A stretch of 64,000 bases of DNA from Carettochelys insculpta (GCF_033958435.1 NC_134161.1:11532001-11596000); one strand, 5' to 3'. Positions 12,400-24,078 are shown, counted from the stretch's first letter. The notes: a model not told the origin generated them from the letters alone. A program made the numbers and translations.

Positions 12400-12537
12400 A
12401 CAGGGAATAAGATCACTTGATGGTTACCTGTTCCATTCATTCCCTCTAGGACACCTGACATTGGCCACTTTCAGAAGACAGAATACTGAGCTAGAAGCAC
12501 CATTGGGCTGACCCACTTTGCCCATTCTTACATTCTA
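12400..12537 (+). mobile_element. Old CR1-type LINE, 3' terminal fragment
   Basis: Contains 'gatcacttgatggttacctg', 'tcattccctctaggacacctg', 'ttggccactttcagaagac' and 'cccattcttacattc'. These are the sense-strand 3' end of the subfamily at 11.2-11.6 kb. Confidence 0.8.
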
Positions 12538-13464
12538 AAAGTCAGCAGTTTTTGATGAACAAAAATGAAAAAAAAAACCTGAGATGCTCAACTGCCAAAC
12601 TATTTAAAGTAAACCCCTTATATATTCCTCCCCCTAAGAAATAAGATTTCAAACATTAAAAGAATATAAAAAAATTCATTTTTTGTTGGGCTTGTACAAC
12701 ATCACTTGAATTCCAGAATAGTGTCCCCACATGGGGGAGTTAAATCGGAGTGGCTGTAATGGAATAGTTTTACTGCTGTTTCTGTGCTGCCAATTTTAGA
12801 TAAGCCCTTTGTTCATAATTTATAATATACCCAGTTGTCCATGTGGGGAAGTGTACGATCAGAGAATCTGACGGCTCTTATGTTGTGCTTTTAGCCTTAT
12901 GCTTGGCCACTTGCTGTCATGTCATAGAAAGTTTGTAAAAGTAGAGGGGTTAGTCCCAGTGTTGTGGTCAAATTCTGATCTGGGTGATTGTTTCCTTCCC
13001 ACCATCTATTGAATGTCCTTTGCATCTGATGTGGAACTGGGAGCACAGAACTTGGTTCTGTAGTCTGTCTAGTTGCGATATCTTGTCTCCCACATGAGTC
13101 ACTACCACATATATCAGAAGGAAGTGCAAGACAATCTGTAGTGGGCATGTATAGAATAATTTGCTTGGGGGAAGCATCTTTCTAACCCACCAGGAGTTAG
13201 AAATAAGCTCATTCCCTGACATAGCAGGGTTTGTGTCCTTTCCAAAATGCATGATGATTTGGCTTTTTTTAAAATCCTTGCTGTACATTGGGATGAAATA
13301 GCTGTCCTTGGAAGTGTCCACTCCTTTCTGGAATCTTTAGAAACCCTGGTCAAGAAGTGTGAGGTAATGTTGCTGGGTGCTGTTGTGCAGCTGCCAACTT
13401 CCACCCCAGAGGTGGCCGCAGCATTTCAGTGCCAGGCAAAATAATGGATGTATTTATTTAGAAT
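12538..13464. other. No supported gene
   Basis: 12968-13404 has overlapping open frames on the minus strand (117 and 96 residues) and one on the plus strand. None contains a domain I recognise, and there are no plausible splice boundaries. I treat the openness as chance or as an old, unidentified retrocopy. Confidence 0.35.
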
Positions 13465-13860
13465 TTGCACTAATTAAAACAAGCAATAGGTTATACACAT
13501 ATTTTAAGAACTGCAGCCCAATGAATAGACCAGGCATATAGTTATCAATAAAATTGACCCCATATAAATAGTAATGCATAAAAATAAAAATTGGTCCTGG
13601 CAAAGTCAAGCTCTGAAAAGTTAAGAAACGTCAGCTTTATGGTTGCCTGGCAACGTTTAATTGGCCCACTTATGCATATATGTCATGATATAGTCTTTAA
13701 TTAGGTAAGTTCACCTATAATAAGCCAGCAGTCCCCATCATCCATCAGTAAACCCACCATCCTGGTAGAGTCACAGACTATTAAACTGCCTTTTAATATG
13801 GAGATTGCGACATGCCAAGGAACCTTCGGTTTGAAAGGGAGTGTAAGAGATTAGTTTGGG
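13465..13860. promoter_or_regulatory. Candidate conserved non-coding element
   Basis: AT-rich, repeat-free sequence dense in TAATTA/TTAATTA-type words ('tttaattaggtaag', 'gcactaattaaaac') and holding a perfect X-box palindrome at 13642-13654. The composition fits a developmental enhancer. This is inference from words alone; conservation cannot be tested here. Confidence 0.35.
13642..13654. promoter_or_regulatory. RFX-type X-box palindrome
   Basis: GTTGCCTGGCAAC is a perfect 6-bp inverted repeat with a 1-bp centre. It matches the RFX-factor X-box consensus GTNRCC-N(0-3)-RGYAAC. RFX factors drive ciliary and MHC class II genes. Here the site sits in non-coding sequence with no nearby promoter, so an enhancer role would be distal. 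Confidence 0.5.
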
Positions 13861-15386
13861 AAGATGATTACTCTTAGAAGATGCCAGGACTGAACTCTCT
13901 GAGTCATTTGAGCTTAACATCAATATATAACCCCAGTCTTACAGGCAGGAGCAGAGAGAAGAGAGCAAAACTAAAAGCTTGAGTCATGATCTCGTGTAAG
14001 CGATATCACCTTGTGTGAAAATTAAATGCCTCTTAGGCTTTATCAGCCTGCTGCTTGAATCATGACGATGGAGCTTCATATTGCTGCTGCTTGACTGTCC
14101 AGTCTGCTGAGCCTGCATTTTGCTAGCACAGGACTTCCCATAAAGCGAGGAAAGAGGAGACAGTGCATTTGGAAGAAGCACTGAATATTGGGACTCGTTA
14201 TCATAATTGATTTCCGTTGGTCAAGAGGCCAGTGACAGTGGTGGTAGCCAGGGAGCAGTCTCCATGGAGATCGAGTAGATGAGAATGAGACGTAGGTTTT
14301 GAATTCCAGGCTCCTGCCAGGTTTAGGACTTGGAAAGAACACTCAATCTGCCCCTTCACTCACCTGTTTTATTAATGTGCCAGTTCGTCACCTTCTCCCT
14401 CTCCCTCAGACAGCATGGCCTTGTGTTTCAGCCTGAGAATGAATGAAGTTCTGTCTTCCCAGCTCTGCTGAGAGAGTGCAGTTCAAATGCAAGGGAGACA
14501 AAAATGATGTGCTATGCCTCCCTTCGTATAAAGACAACTTACCGCCGTCTCTATTAAACAGATGGGGTTTGTCGACAGGTAGCTGAGATGCTGTCCTTGG
14601 CATTCTCTACACTTACGCTCAGGAACTGTGTGGCTTGTCTTGGCACAACAGTGAGGCTCGGCCATTCTAATCACTCCAGTGTCCCCTTTCTTTGACACCT
14701 GGGAAGGAGGAAATCTGCCTGGGGCCCTGTTGCTATTAGTCTTTGTGATCCACTTTGAGCTTGCAAAATGGCGTTTTAATCCCTCTCTCGCTCACGTGAC
14801 ATAGAGAATCCATATCCTACATATATCACTAATGTACAAATCACTTGGGAAGCCAAGGCAAGAGCCCTGCTCCCTTGGTTCCAGTAACACAGGCTGCCAG
14901 AGCTGAAGGAGAGCTCCTTCAGCCATGCTCAGCTATAGATCCTTTGTGTAATATGCAGCCTGAGTCCCTGGGGCAGATGTTGTTCCAGCCAGCAGGAAGG
15001 CAAACAGGACTGCATTTAGTGCTCCTATGCTGGCCAGAGGCCATACTGTTGGCCATACTATTCTTGTATTCCACGTGTATAGCAAACCTAGCCTCTGAAT
15101 TCCCACACTGAGCTGAAGTCTGCTGTCAGGCGGTGAGGGTGGCTCAGCCACCACAAAACACACCTTTTCCTAAAATCCATCTGGTCTATCAACTAAAATA
15201 ATTCCAAGGAGGCAGAGTCTTGGCACCTTAAAATTCTACTTCTACTGCTGGAGATTCACTGCCCTGAATTCCATTGAATGACACAAGGCTCCTAATAATA
15301 ATCAGAAGCATTTCTGGCAATTTCTGACTGGGACAAATTCAGCCTGTTTATAGAGGGGGTGGTATTTGAAGTCACCAGATCTGAGT
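13861..15386. other. No gene; possible conserved block at 13970-14340
   Basis: 13970-14340 is repeat-free and contains 'tttatcagcctgctgc', 'cgttatcataattgatttcc' and a few CG dinucleotides, again like non-coding conserved DNA. 14350-15380 shows no gene. Minus-strand frames at 14406-14698 are open without a recognisable domain. Confidence 0.3.
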
Positions 15387-15442
15387 ACAAGTATCAGAGG
15401 GGTAGCTGTCCTGTGGCACGTTATAGACTAACAGATATTTTG

Positions 15443-15480
15443 GAGCATAAGCTTTCGTGAGCAAAGGCCCACTTCATCAG
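15443..15480 (-). ncRNA. Hammerhead ribozyme motif, intact core
   Basis: Reading the minus strand: CTGATGA, an extra A, stem II GTGGG/CTCAC (one G-U), GAAA, a 2-bp GC/GC helix plus the A-T pair closing a TTAT loop, then T-C with predicted cleavage after C. All invariant core positions are present. The 3-bp stem III fits the minimal HHRs reported in Penelope-like elements, which are thought to act as dimers. Self-cleavage is inferred, not shown. Confidence 0.7.
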
Positions 15481-15868
15481 ATGAATGAGTGAGGGAGTTT
15501 GAGAGGAAGGTTTAAAGAGGGAGTCTCAGTCAAGGAGAGGGCCAGAGTTAATGAGGTCTGGTCAGTCATGGAGGATGTGGCCCATTACCAGCAGTTAATG
15601 TGGAGTTGTGAACATCAAGAGAGGAGAAATCTAGTCAGTTCAGTGAGGGAGGATGTGGCTCATTATCAGTAGCTCATGTGGAGGTGTGAACATCAAGAGC
15701 GGAGAAATTACAAAAGCAGTTTCTCTGCTCTTGATGTTCACACTTCCACATTAACTGCTGGTAATGGGCCACATCCTCCATGACTGACCAGACCTCGTCA
15801 ACTCTGGCCCTCCCCTTGACTGAGACTCCCCCTTTGAACCTTCCTCTGAAACTCCCCCACTCATTCAT

Positions 15869-15906
15869 CTGATGAAGTGGGTCTTTGCCCTTGAAAACTT
15901 ATGCTC
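15869..15906 (+). ncRNA. Hammerhead ribozyme motif, decayed stem II
   Basis: Mirror partner of the motif at 15443-15480. The CTGATGA core (15869-15875) and GAAA (15893-15896) are kept, but the 3' strand of stem II reads CCCTT instead of CCCAC and stem III has lost a pair. It is probably inactive. Confidence 0.55.
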
Positions 15907-15950
15907 CAAAACATCTGCTAGTCCATAAGGCGCCACAGAACTTCTCATTG

Positions 15951-18312
15951 TTTTTGCAGGTCTGGGTAGAAAAGTTACATTCTCTTTTGTCTTAGGGTAT
16001 ATCTACGTGACCAGGTTTTTTTGCCCCCCAAGGAGATTCTGACACACCAGTTGGATAGAACGACTCATGGGCCTTGTATGATCACCATTATAAGCCTTTG
16101 GGGGTACCCAGTGAGCTTCTGGGAATGCAGATTACATCCTGGATCATGCCCTGCTGGCCAGGCTCCAGAGCATGAACCTGCATTGTGAGTGAATGCTGAA
16201 TGTTTAGTGAGCACTGGAGAAGCAATACAGTGCACCCAGCTTGCCTTTAGCAACCCAGCACATCTCTTGCTCATTAGCTCATAACTAATATGGACCAGCC
16301 GCACTTGATGCTAATTAATTTTGTGTACTGAACCGGGGTGGATGGGGTAATTGTGCGTGGCGTGTGTGGCCATGCAGGTGTTCGCTTCCTCTCCCTCCTC
16401 CTTGTTTACAGAGTTCCTTGTATTTATTTTAAGAAGTATTGGACACTCCCCCACACACCCCCCGCACCCGCCACCATTCCATGTAAAGAAGAAGAAGAAC
16501 CATGTGGTCCAACCCCGAGAGAAGAGCAAGCGCTGAACATTTAATTAAAACACATCAACACTCACACACCACAAAAAACCACACTGGAAAGGTTAAGAGC
16601 GAACAGAGCTACTTGGAACAGTCTGTGTTTGCAATGAATTAATCAGACCATTAAACAAATCTTTTAATCTAAAGTATCCCTTTCATTTTGGTACTCTGTA
16701 AAACAAAGTGTTGATGAAAGAGTTTGCTGTCGCTTTGCCTCATTTGTATTACAGAGACTGGAGGCTGCTGTGATTTTTCACCCTCTTTCCCTTCATGCAG
16801 ATATGCTTGGAAATGGAAGGGGTCTTCGCAAGCCAGCAGGGCTGCAGAGAAACACTGAGGGAGTAGTTCCCAGCTCAGACCAGCAGAACCCAGGTTGTTC
16901 TCCCGGCAGTGATGGCAAATGGATTGTATCGGGAAATCCCGTCTGATGTTCCCCGCTTCATATTGCAGAGGGAAGCAAAAACACCCAAGAGTGCAGAACT
17001 TGGGGCAGAGGAGCAGAAACACCTTCTCGAGTTCCAAACTGGGAGCCCACTTTACTCTGGTGCGTTAGACTCATTTAAGCCTGGCAACTTGTTTATCTTG
17101 GGCCAAAACATCTGATCCCATCTGTAAACTGTGATGATGTTGGGAGTCTAGGAAGCTGCCCGTTTCGGCCCCCATGCAACCAAGCACTAAAATACATGCT
17201 TAACATTAAGCTCTGGACTTGGGACTTCACCACATGAAAGGCTATGCTGAATAAGGACGGGATTTCCCCTGTGCATAATGTTGCACACCTGCTGTGCTGT
17301 ATCAGGGCCCTGGTTCTTTAATTTCAATGAGGTGGTGTGATCTTCTAGAGTTTCCTCCTGAGGTCGCAGGGGGATATATACTGCTTGGATGCTGGGACCA
17401 GGCACAGGCAGGGTGAGGGAATTGCTCATCAGAGCTCCTCTAGAGAGGTGAAAGTTGCGGAAGTAGCCTAGGGATGGGTTAGGCAGGGTCTTGGGGTCCT
17501 GTGCGCTGCAGTCCAGGAGACAGGTGACATGGGAGTCAGCAGAGCAATGCATGGCTCTTTGCTGCTGTACAGCTCCTTGCAGGATTGATGGGCTGCCTTG
17601 CCTGAGAAGAGCATCACATGCTCAGAAGTGGGAAGATGAGTCTGCAGGAAGGGATGGAAGGGGAGGCTGTGCTGGGAGGAAAGTGCCTGGGGGCAGAGGC
17701 TTTTCTCCAGGGTTTTATATTGGTGGGACAGGAAGAGGAACCATGGTCTGTGTAGCTCCTCTACTTATCCTTCTCTTGAAGACTCACATGCCTGGTGAAG
17801 TCTGGTTGGTGCTGGGATTGGACTGGGCTCGCTCACCAGTGCTTGCCAGGGACCTTGGTGGGGAGCAAGATTCAGTTATCCATTGTGCCACAGACAGCTG
17901 GTGTGATGACAAGGAAGTCATTTAATGTCTCTTGTAAGTGAAGATATGGTTTCCCTACCCACTCCCACCACCACATGGAAATTTCAGATGGTGAGATGCT
18001 CAGGTACTACAGTGGTGGGGCCATGTAAACACTTACGAGTGATACTGTCAAACCAGGGTGACTCTGGCGTCTAAATCTTGTTTTATTTTGGCCCCACTTC
18101 TCAGGGTTGTGCAAACACGTCTCATTTCCAGCATGTGAGCAGTCTCATTGATTTCAATTGGCTTGCTCATGGTATTAGTTAAGCCTGTCCAGACATGCCT
18201 CAGTGAATCAGGACCTGGAGGACGGACTTTTCGAAGGACCGAAGGAAGTTAGCTGCCCAACTTCCACTGAATTCAATGGTGCTTGGGCTCTTTATTTCCT
18301 GCCGTGGCTTTG
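15951..18312. other. No gene; single-copy sequence
   Basis: No gene or confident repeat. 16300-16660 (AATTAATT near 16311, CACCC-rich 16440-16480, TTAATTAAAAC near 16540) looks like single-copy non-coding DNA. The 144-residue plus-strand frame at 17491-17925 has no recognisable motif and lies in GC-richer sequence; I do not call it a gene. About 18195-18300 ('actgaattcaatggtgctt') may be a remnant of a common short palindromic reptile repeat. Confidence 0.4.
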
Positions 18313-18680
18313 GTTAGGTCTACAAGCAAAGCTATTTCAAAATAACTAACCTAGCATCTACATTATGCAGCTGCTGTTTCAAAATAAATTCAAAACAGCA
18401 GGCATCTTATTTCAAAATTGGTAGCCCTGATTTCATGAAGAATAGTGCCTTTTTTGAAATGAGCCAATGGCTCTATTTCAAAATAGACTCGATGTGCATA
18501 GACATTCCATGCACCAGCATTATTCAAAATAAGCTATTTTGGAATAGCTGTTCAGGAGCAGTTTATTTCAGCACAAGGCTGCTGGGGAGACATACTTTGA
18601 GAATCCTGGCCTCATTTTCTGAATGTAGATATGAGGGCTGTATTCCAGGTCCTGCTGAAGACAATTTCAGAGCTCCATAG
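18313..18680. mobile_element. TTTCAAAATA-rich MITE, copy 1
   Basis: Starts near 'ggttaggtctacaagcaaag' and is filled with alternating 'tatttcaaaata' and 'gaaataag' words in both orientations, like the element at 58581-58909. Such composition is typical of a foldback, non-autonomous DNA transposon. The right end is approximate. Confidence 0.55.
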
Positions 18681-20387
18681 GAGTGAGATCTTCCCACACC
18701 CCACTCCTGTGTCCCTTTTACACTGGGTAAAAGGCTCACAGCAGTGCAAAGGGTCCCTATAACTTGGTGAGCATTCTTTCAGCACATGGACTGCAGAATG
18801 CGTCTGTGCTGCCTTTCCCAGAGGCGCAGCATGGAAGCACGCTCTAGGTTTCTGAATTCAGCCTCTATTTAAAGCTTTTCCCTGAGCTTCTAGAGGCAGC
18901 GACATCTTTGGGTATTCAGCACAGTTCCACCCATTGTACAGCTACATCTGCATTAGGTCTTTTGTGCCACTCCTAAAACAAAGCTACAACCCCTGCCAGT
19001 CAAGCAAATGAGGGTACCTCAGACTCCGATCTGTCGGGGGGCGGGGGTGGGAAGAGACAGACACAGAGATAAAGGGAAGGCTAATCCAGGTAAAAGCAGG
19101 CAATCCTTTTTCAAAGTCAAGCATATCCTTGCTGTGTATTTATTTATTTTATTTTTTGAGACACCCTCTTCAAAGCCAGCCGAGATTAAGTGCGCAATTT
19201 ATCTGTGCGGACTTTGCATTTTAAAAGGAACAGCCAACTGTGTGATCATACTATTAATATTTATACCTCGTCATGGAATGTTGATGGATTAATTATGCAA
19301 CATGGTATAAAAATCAGCAGGCAGCATGGGAGGGCGGTGGCAAAGTTCATGTATTAAGAACTCAGCAGGGTGGCTTGCATGCTCCCTGTGTGGCTTTGTG
19401 GTACCAAACCCTGCATTGCTGATTTAGCTCAAGTACCTTTGTCCTGGCTTGACTCAGCACCAGGGTTCATTCTAGGGATGGGTGATTTGGTCCAGGATGT
19501 AAATAGAAAAGAGAACTGATTCTTATTCATAGGAAATCCCCTTTATTTCATTCTGAGTATGTGAAGGGGCCTTCAATTGAGCATTTAAGCCTTTTCTAAT
19601 ATCCCTTTTACAAGCTGAGAAAAAAAATCTATGTGAAGGCTCGAAAAGGTTAAGTTAAGTTTCATTTCCCCTGGTTTTTCCTTCTCTTAGCCACCTCTGC
19701 AGTGCTGAATTTCTGTAAAATGTTGATACAAACACATATATCCACCTCTGACAAGGATCTCCAGAACAAAAGTGCAGTTTCCTTATCGGGTCAGACTGAT
19801 GGCCCATCTGATCTGGTGTCCCATCTCAGACACGGGTCAGTACTGAATGTACCAGAGAAAGCCATGCATCTTCTGGGAAGCTGTGGAATAAACTGTTGGT
19901 GATTCCTTCTGTCCCTGGCAAGTTGGCTTCTATTCTTAAGCATGAGGGTTTATAGCTGTTTGTACAAGGCAGTCCAGGAAAATGATTATTCTTATTCTGA
20001 TTGCATTGTTCTGCATGCCCTGGTCATAAGAAACGATCATGGTCACCCACCAGCTTACTCTTGTGTCATGTCAAATGCATTTTGGAAAGTCTGGAGGTTG
20101 TGCAAATGCTTGGGGAAGCATGTAGAGTGTCATCTGGCTTTTGAAACCACAGCCCCAACTCCAAGACCTTTGCTTTTGTGGATCTGTAGTCCACTGTGCA
20201 AACAATTTGCTTGAGCATTGCGGCAATGGGTGCACTCACGTGAATGCTTCTCTGGGCTTTTATTATGCCTGTGGCCATAGCTGAAATATTGCAAATCAGA
20301 AAGTAATGAATGCACCAGGGCCTGGTTCTTCTCTCAAAGGGTCTTGGAAGCAGACACCTGCCTGAGTCCAGACATCTGATTGCAAGT
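18681..20387. other. No gene; unassigned, with a small old-CR1 scrap
   Basis: No gene seen. About 19785-19870 ('cggtcagactgatggcc'-like words) resembles the minus-strand 3' end of the old CR1-type LINE at 11.2 kb. 19130-19320 is AT-rich and repeat-free ('ttaattatgcaacatgg') and could be conserved non-coding. Confidence 0.4.
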
Positions 20388-21232
20388 CCTTGGAAGATAG
20401 GATTATACTTCAAAATGATCTAGACAAACTGGAGACATGGTCTGAGGTTAATAGGATGAGATTCAACAAGGACAAATGCAAAGTACTCCACTTAGGAAGG
20501 AACAATCAGTTTCACACATACAAAATAGGAAATGACTGTCTAGGAAGGAGGGCTGCAGAAAGACATCTGGGGGTCATAGTTGACCACAAGTTAAATAGGA
20601 GTTAACAGTGTGACACTGTGGCAAAAAAAGCAAACATCATTCTGGGATCTATTAATAGGAGCGCTGGAAGCAAGACAGAGAAAGTAACTCTTCCACTCTA
20701 CTCAGTGCTGATTGGGCCTCAGTTGCAGTATTGCGTCAGGTTCTGAGCATCACATTTCAGGGAAGATGTCGACATAATGGAGAAGGTCCAGGGAAGAGCA
20801 ACAAAAAATGATTAGAGGTCTAGAGAACATGACCTGTGAGGGAAGGTTGAAAGAACTGGGGTTTAAGATTGGAAAAGAGAAGATTGAGAGTGGACATAAC
20901 AGCTTTCAGATTCCTAAAAGAGTGTTACAAGGAGGAGGGAGAAAAACTATTCTCTGTAACCTCTGATGATGGGACAAGAAACAACAGGCTTAACTTGCAG
21001 CAAGGGAGGTTCAGGCTGGACATTCGGAAAAACTTCTTGTCAGGGTGGCTAAGCTCTACAGCAAATTGATTGGGCAGTTTGTGGAAGCTCTATCATGGGA
21101 TATTTTTAAGAGCAGGTTAGACAAACATCTGTCAGGGATGACCTCAAAGGTGCTTGGTCCTGCCATGAGTGCAAGGGATGGGACTTGACAAGCTCTCAGG
21201 GTCCCTTCCAGTTCTCTGAGTCTATGATTTGC
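20388..21232 (+). mobile_element. CR1 LINE, ORF2 C-terminus plus 3' UTR
   Basis: An 845-bp sense copy. It begins in the reverse-transcriptase thumb/C-terminal region, whose translation gives 'DLDKLETWSEVNRMRFNKDK', then 'KVLHLG' and 'ERHLGVIVDHKLNRS', before a stop near 20603. It continues through 'agagcaacaaaaaatgatta' and 'ggacattcggaaaaacttc' to 'gagtctatgatttg'. It is 5'-truncated, as usual for CR1, and carries stops and frame changes. Confidence 0.93.
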
Positions 21233-22432
21233 ATAGTAATGAAAAGCCTTGATTATCCCAAGATGACCTGGTCAGCTGAACACGTGTGGAGATACAGAAA
21301 AGAGGAGAACTCTGAGGGCCTAGATCCTAGCAGTGAATTCACACCCCATACTGCAGAGAAAGTTGGAAACACACACGCGCGCATGCACGCACCCACCTGG
21401 TGCTGGTCATTCTGACATACGACGAGTTCCTTCCTTCCTCTCAACCTGCTGAGTTAGACACTGAGTACATGAGCAAGGCCCTCCAAATTTTTAAGACAGG
21501 GTGAATAAGGGGAATCGCATCTGTTGATTTCTGAGTGCAGCACAGATGCATGTATGCTGGTTACAGGATAGAAAACACAAGGATACATATTTCACTCACG
21601 GAGGCATTGATGGCATGTGGTTTGTTGTGATTGCTTACAAGAACCAATCAGTTATCAGACCATATAACAAAACCTTGTTATAACAGCAGCACATCTAATC
21701 CATTCCAGCAATGCTATACCTTATAATCACACAATGCAAATAATCATACTCAATAAGCAAGCGGAAGTGGAGTGTCTTCAGGCAGTACTCAAACCACAGC
21801 ATCTCTGATCATCTCAAATCAGCTCTTTAACTCTTCAGCCTCCGGTAGAGGCCAGCAGTTGTCAGGTTGCTGATGGATCCAGTTCTGGCGGTTTATAATT
21901 GGAAGGGTTAACACTTAACACATCGCCTAGTTAAATTAGCCAATTAACCTCTCCATGGAGGATGATTAAAAGTATCCCATTCCAAGCTAATTACGCTTAT
22001 CCTCTCAGGCATGTCCCTTATGGCTTCTTTTGTTGGTCCTACTCCTCGGGGGGGGGGGGGTGTTGTCAGTATCAGGTGGGTAAGCGGTGGTGATCTCTTG
22101 TTCTTAAGTGTCCATTCCTTCCTCTCCAGGTCCAAGTGCACATGATCTTCCAGGGTTGAGTGCGTGATATCTTTTATGTGGCTCACAAGGATCCTTTTGT
22201 TTTGTTTTTCACTCTTAGCCTTCCTGGTTCATGCTGTCTTTGACTCTAACACGTCTCTCCATGGGTCATGCAGTGATGGATGCTCTAGAAGTAGCATAGA
22301 TGGGCAGACAGACAGATTTGAGTCGGTTTCAGGTTCTAGCCTGTTTTGGAGACATGGACTGAAAGAGATTACAGTAAAATCTGGCGCAGGGATGATGCAT
22401 GTTAGCCAGCATGGCCGGAGAGCAAAGGTCTC
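21233..22432. other. No gene; single-copy sequence with a poly-G tract
   Basis: No gene recognised. 22048-22060 is a run of 13 G residues. 21900-22010 ('agttaaattagccaattaac', 'aagctaattacgcttatc') is repeat-free and homeodomain-word rich, so possibly conserved non-coding. Confidence 0.4.
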
Positions 22433-22618
22433 CAATGGTGTTGCCTGTAAACTGAGCACTTGGGTGGCCAGCAAAGAGATTCAAGTGCTTCCCAGCTGCT
22501 TACCAGAGTGCCCACAGCTGGCGGCATGTGTTTCTCCGGTGATGCACATCTGCATATGCCTGGATGCACATGACAAATTTTTTCCACCCATGGATGGCAA
22601 AAATTAGTGGGAACACTG
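22433..22618 (+). mobile_element. hAT-like MITE, 'CAGTGTTCCC' family, copy 3
   Basis: Left end 'caatggtgttgcctgtaaac', internal 'cagctgcttaccagagtgcc' and 'gcacatctgcatatgcctgg', and right end 'attagtgggaacactg'. This is the plus-strand form of the copy at 8086-8290. No clean TSD. Confidence 0.75.
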
Positions 22619-23467
22619 GTCCCCACCTGGAGCCAGCCCTTTCGTTGGGACAACGTGGTGTGTTTTCTGGAGGGTTTTCTCCTTAGCTAGCACATTTACA
22701 GTCCTGCACTCCCATAACACTCAGTGAGATGAAAGTGCCCTCCTGTAGTCCTGTCCAGAGCCTCTTCCCATCCAGACGTTGCTCTGCTGTTCTATTTTGG
22801 AACAATGATTTCTCTTGCTCTTTGTGTCTCAAGTGGATGTTTTACATATAACAATTTGGGCAATTCAGCTCAAATAATAATTCCAGATGCCATTGCGGTT
22901 TGTGACGTAGGAATGTCCCGCCATTGAGAATAGAATTCTTTGTGTGTTAAGCCCTTGAGTCTGAATGTGAAGAAGTTTGCTTGAGATGGGCAGGCAGTAA
23001 ATACAGCTGTCATCATTTTCTCTTGTGCCCTCTTCTAGAACAAACACTTAACTAGACTGTGAAGTAATTGTGAGAAAAGTATCCCTGCTCCCATCAGATG
23101 GCGATCTCACAGGGTACCACTGGACATTTAAAGAAATATTACACCTAAAGTGGGATTTTCATATCCGTTGATGGGACTTAGATTCCCAGTTTCCATTCTG
23201 ATTTGTTTTCCTAGTTCCTGTGAATCTGAACAGGGATTTAAAATCCAAAACTTTAAGGTGGCTTTGACAAGTTCAGCTTTATTATACTAAAAATTGGAAG
23301 AACCGAGGTCTGGGCTCAGCTGAACACTACATCCATATTGCTTAAATCCATCAGAATTCAGTGGGATGTAAGTGCATGCTTGAATTTCAGAGTTTTATTT
23401 CATTTTTCTGAGCAGAGATGGTTTGCAGAATTGGTGAGGGGGTGGGGGATCTCCTTTGTGACTCATG
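22619..23467. other. No gene
   Basis: I see nothing recognisable beyond neutral single-copy sequence. Confidence 0.45.
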
Positions 23468-23845
23468 GGGTGCATCTACACTTGCATTTCTCTTTCAAGA
23501 GAGATATGCAAGTCAGGTAAATTGAAAATGCAAATGAGGTATACATTTGTGTATTTGACACCTCATTTGCAGACTCTAATTGCAAAAGAGCTTCTTTCGA
23601 AAGAAGAAAGCCAGTGTAGACACTGCTGTTTTGAACATGAACCCTTCTTCCCTTTATTTAATGAAGATGGGGTTTACTTTCGAAAGAGCAGAGTCTACAC
23701 CGGCTTTCGTCTTTCGAAAGGAGCTCTTTTGAAATTAGAATATGCAAATGAAGTGCCAAATATGCGAATTTATACCTCATTTGCATTTTCAGTTTTACCT
23801 CATTTGCATACCTTTCAAAAGAAGGATGCAGGTGTAGGCACAGCC
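23468..23845. mobile_element. Near-perfect palindromic MITE, 378 bp
   Basis: The left end GGGTGCATCTACACTTGCA pairs with the right end (reverse complement GGCTGTGCCTACACCTGCA), and the similarity continues to the centre near 23656. Examples are the 'cctcatttgca' blocks, the 'ctttcgaaagaagaaagcc' block and its mirror 'ggctttcgtctttcgaaag'. Both strands therefore encode nearly the same reading frame. The whole element can fold into one hairpin, typical of foldback MITEs. The superfamily is uncertain; the 'tctacac/gtgtaga' ends resemble other reptilian hAT-like MITEs in this window. Confidence 0.85.
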
Positions 23846-24034
23846 ATGGAGACATCATCATTTCCCCTGTGACCACTGTTTTTCCAGTACCCCTGAATCC
23901 ACACCTGTCACTGTTCACACCAGCCACTGTTCTTTGCTGTGTCTCGCTTGTGGTAGAGTGAAATTCCCTCATCTCTATCTTTCAGTGCCTTGCTGTGTAC
24001 ACCTGTGACAGCGTATTAATAACAAAGGTTCTGC

Positions 24035-24035
24035 A

Positions 24036-24077
<42 letters not shown>
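24035..24077 (+). repeat. (TG)n(GA)n microsatellite
   Basis: A compound dinucleotide tract: about 6 TG units followed directly by about 15 GA units. Confidence 0.95.

Positions 24078-24078
<1 letters not shown>

Larger units (their letters stand above)
15388..15950. mobile_element. Long palindromic PLE terminal element (two HHR modules head to head)
   Basis: A giant imperfect inverted repeat. The left arm (about 15388-15630, minus orientation) carries the tail 'gtggcac...tatagactaacagatattttgg', a hammerhead core, and about 150 bp of inner sequence ending 'gaacatcaagagaggag'. The right arm (about 15722-15950, plus orientation) repeats all of it in mirror image. A partial second copy of the inner segment (about 15636-15720) lies at the centre. 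Total length is about 560 bp. The tail matches those of the GIY-YIG-bearing copies at 32 kb and 59 kb, so the element derives from PLE ends. The left tail has an internal deletion (between 'ggggtagctg' and 'tcctgtggc'), and no clear TSD is visible. Confidence 0.82.

Noticed and set aside
12968..13404. Overlapping minus-strand frames (117 and 96 residues) as a possible gene
   Set aside because: No recognisable domain, no splice or promoter signals, and competing frames on both strands. Kept only as a note.
15674..15868. 64-residue minus-strand frame inside the palindrome as a small gene
   Set aside because: It follows the palindrome's inner segment and is duplicated by its mirror arm. No independent evidence of coding.
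22164..22607. 147-residue plus-strand frame
   Set aside because: Its C-terminal half is the hAT-like MITE at 22433-22618; there is no domain in the rest.
23465..23972. Two similar frames on opposite strands, as if a duplicated gene
   Set aside because: The similarity is the mirror symmetry of the palindromic MITE, not gene duplication.
24035..24077. Tandem repeats as a possible CRISPR or satellite array
   Set aside because: A simple dinucleotide microsatellite without spacers, in a vertebrate genome.
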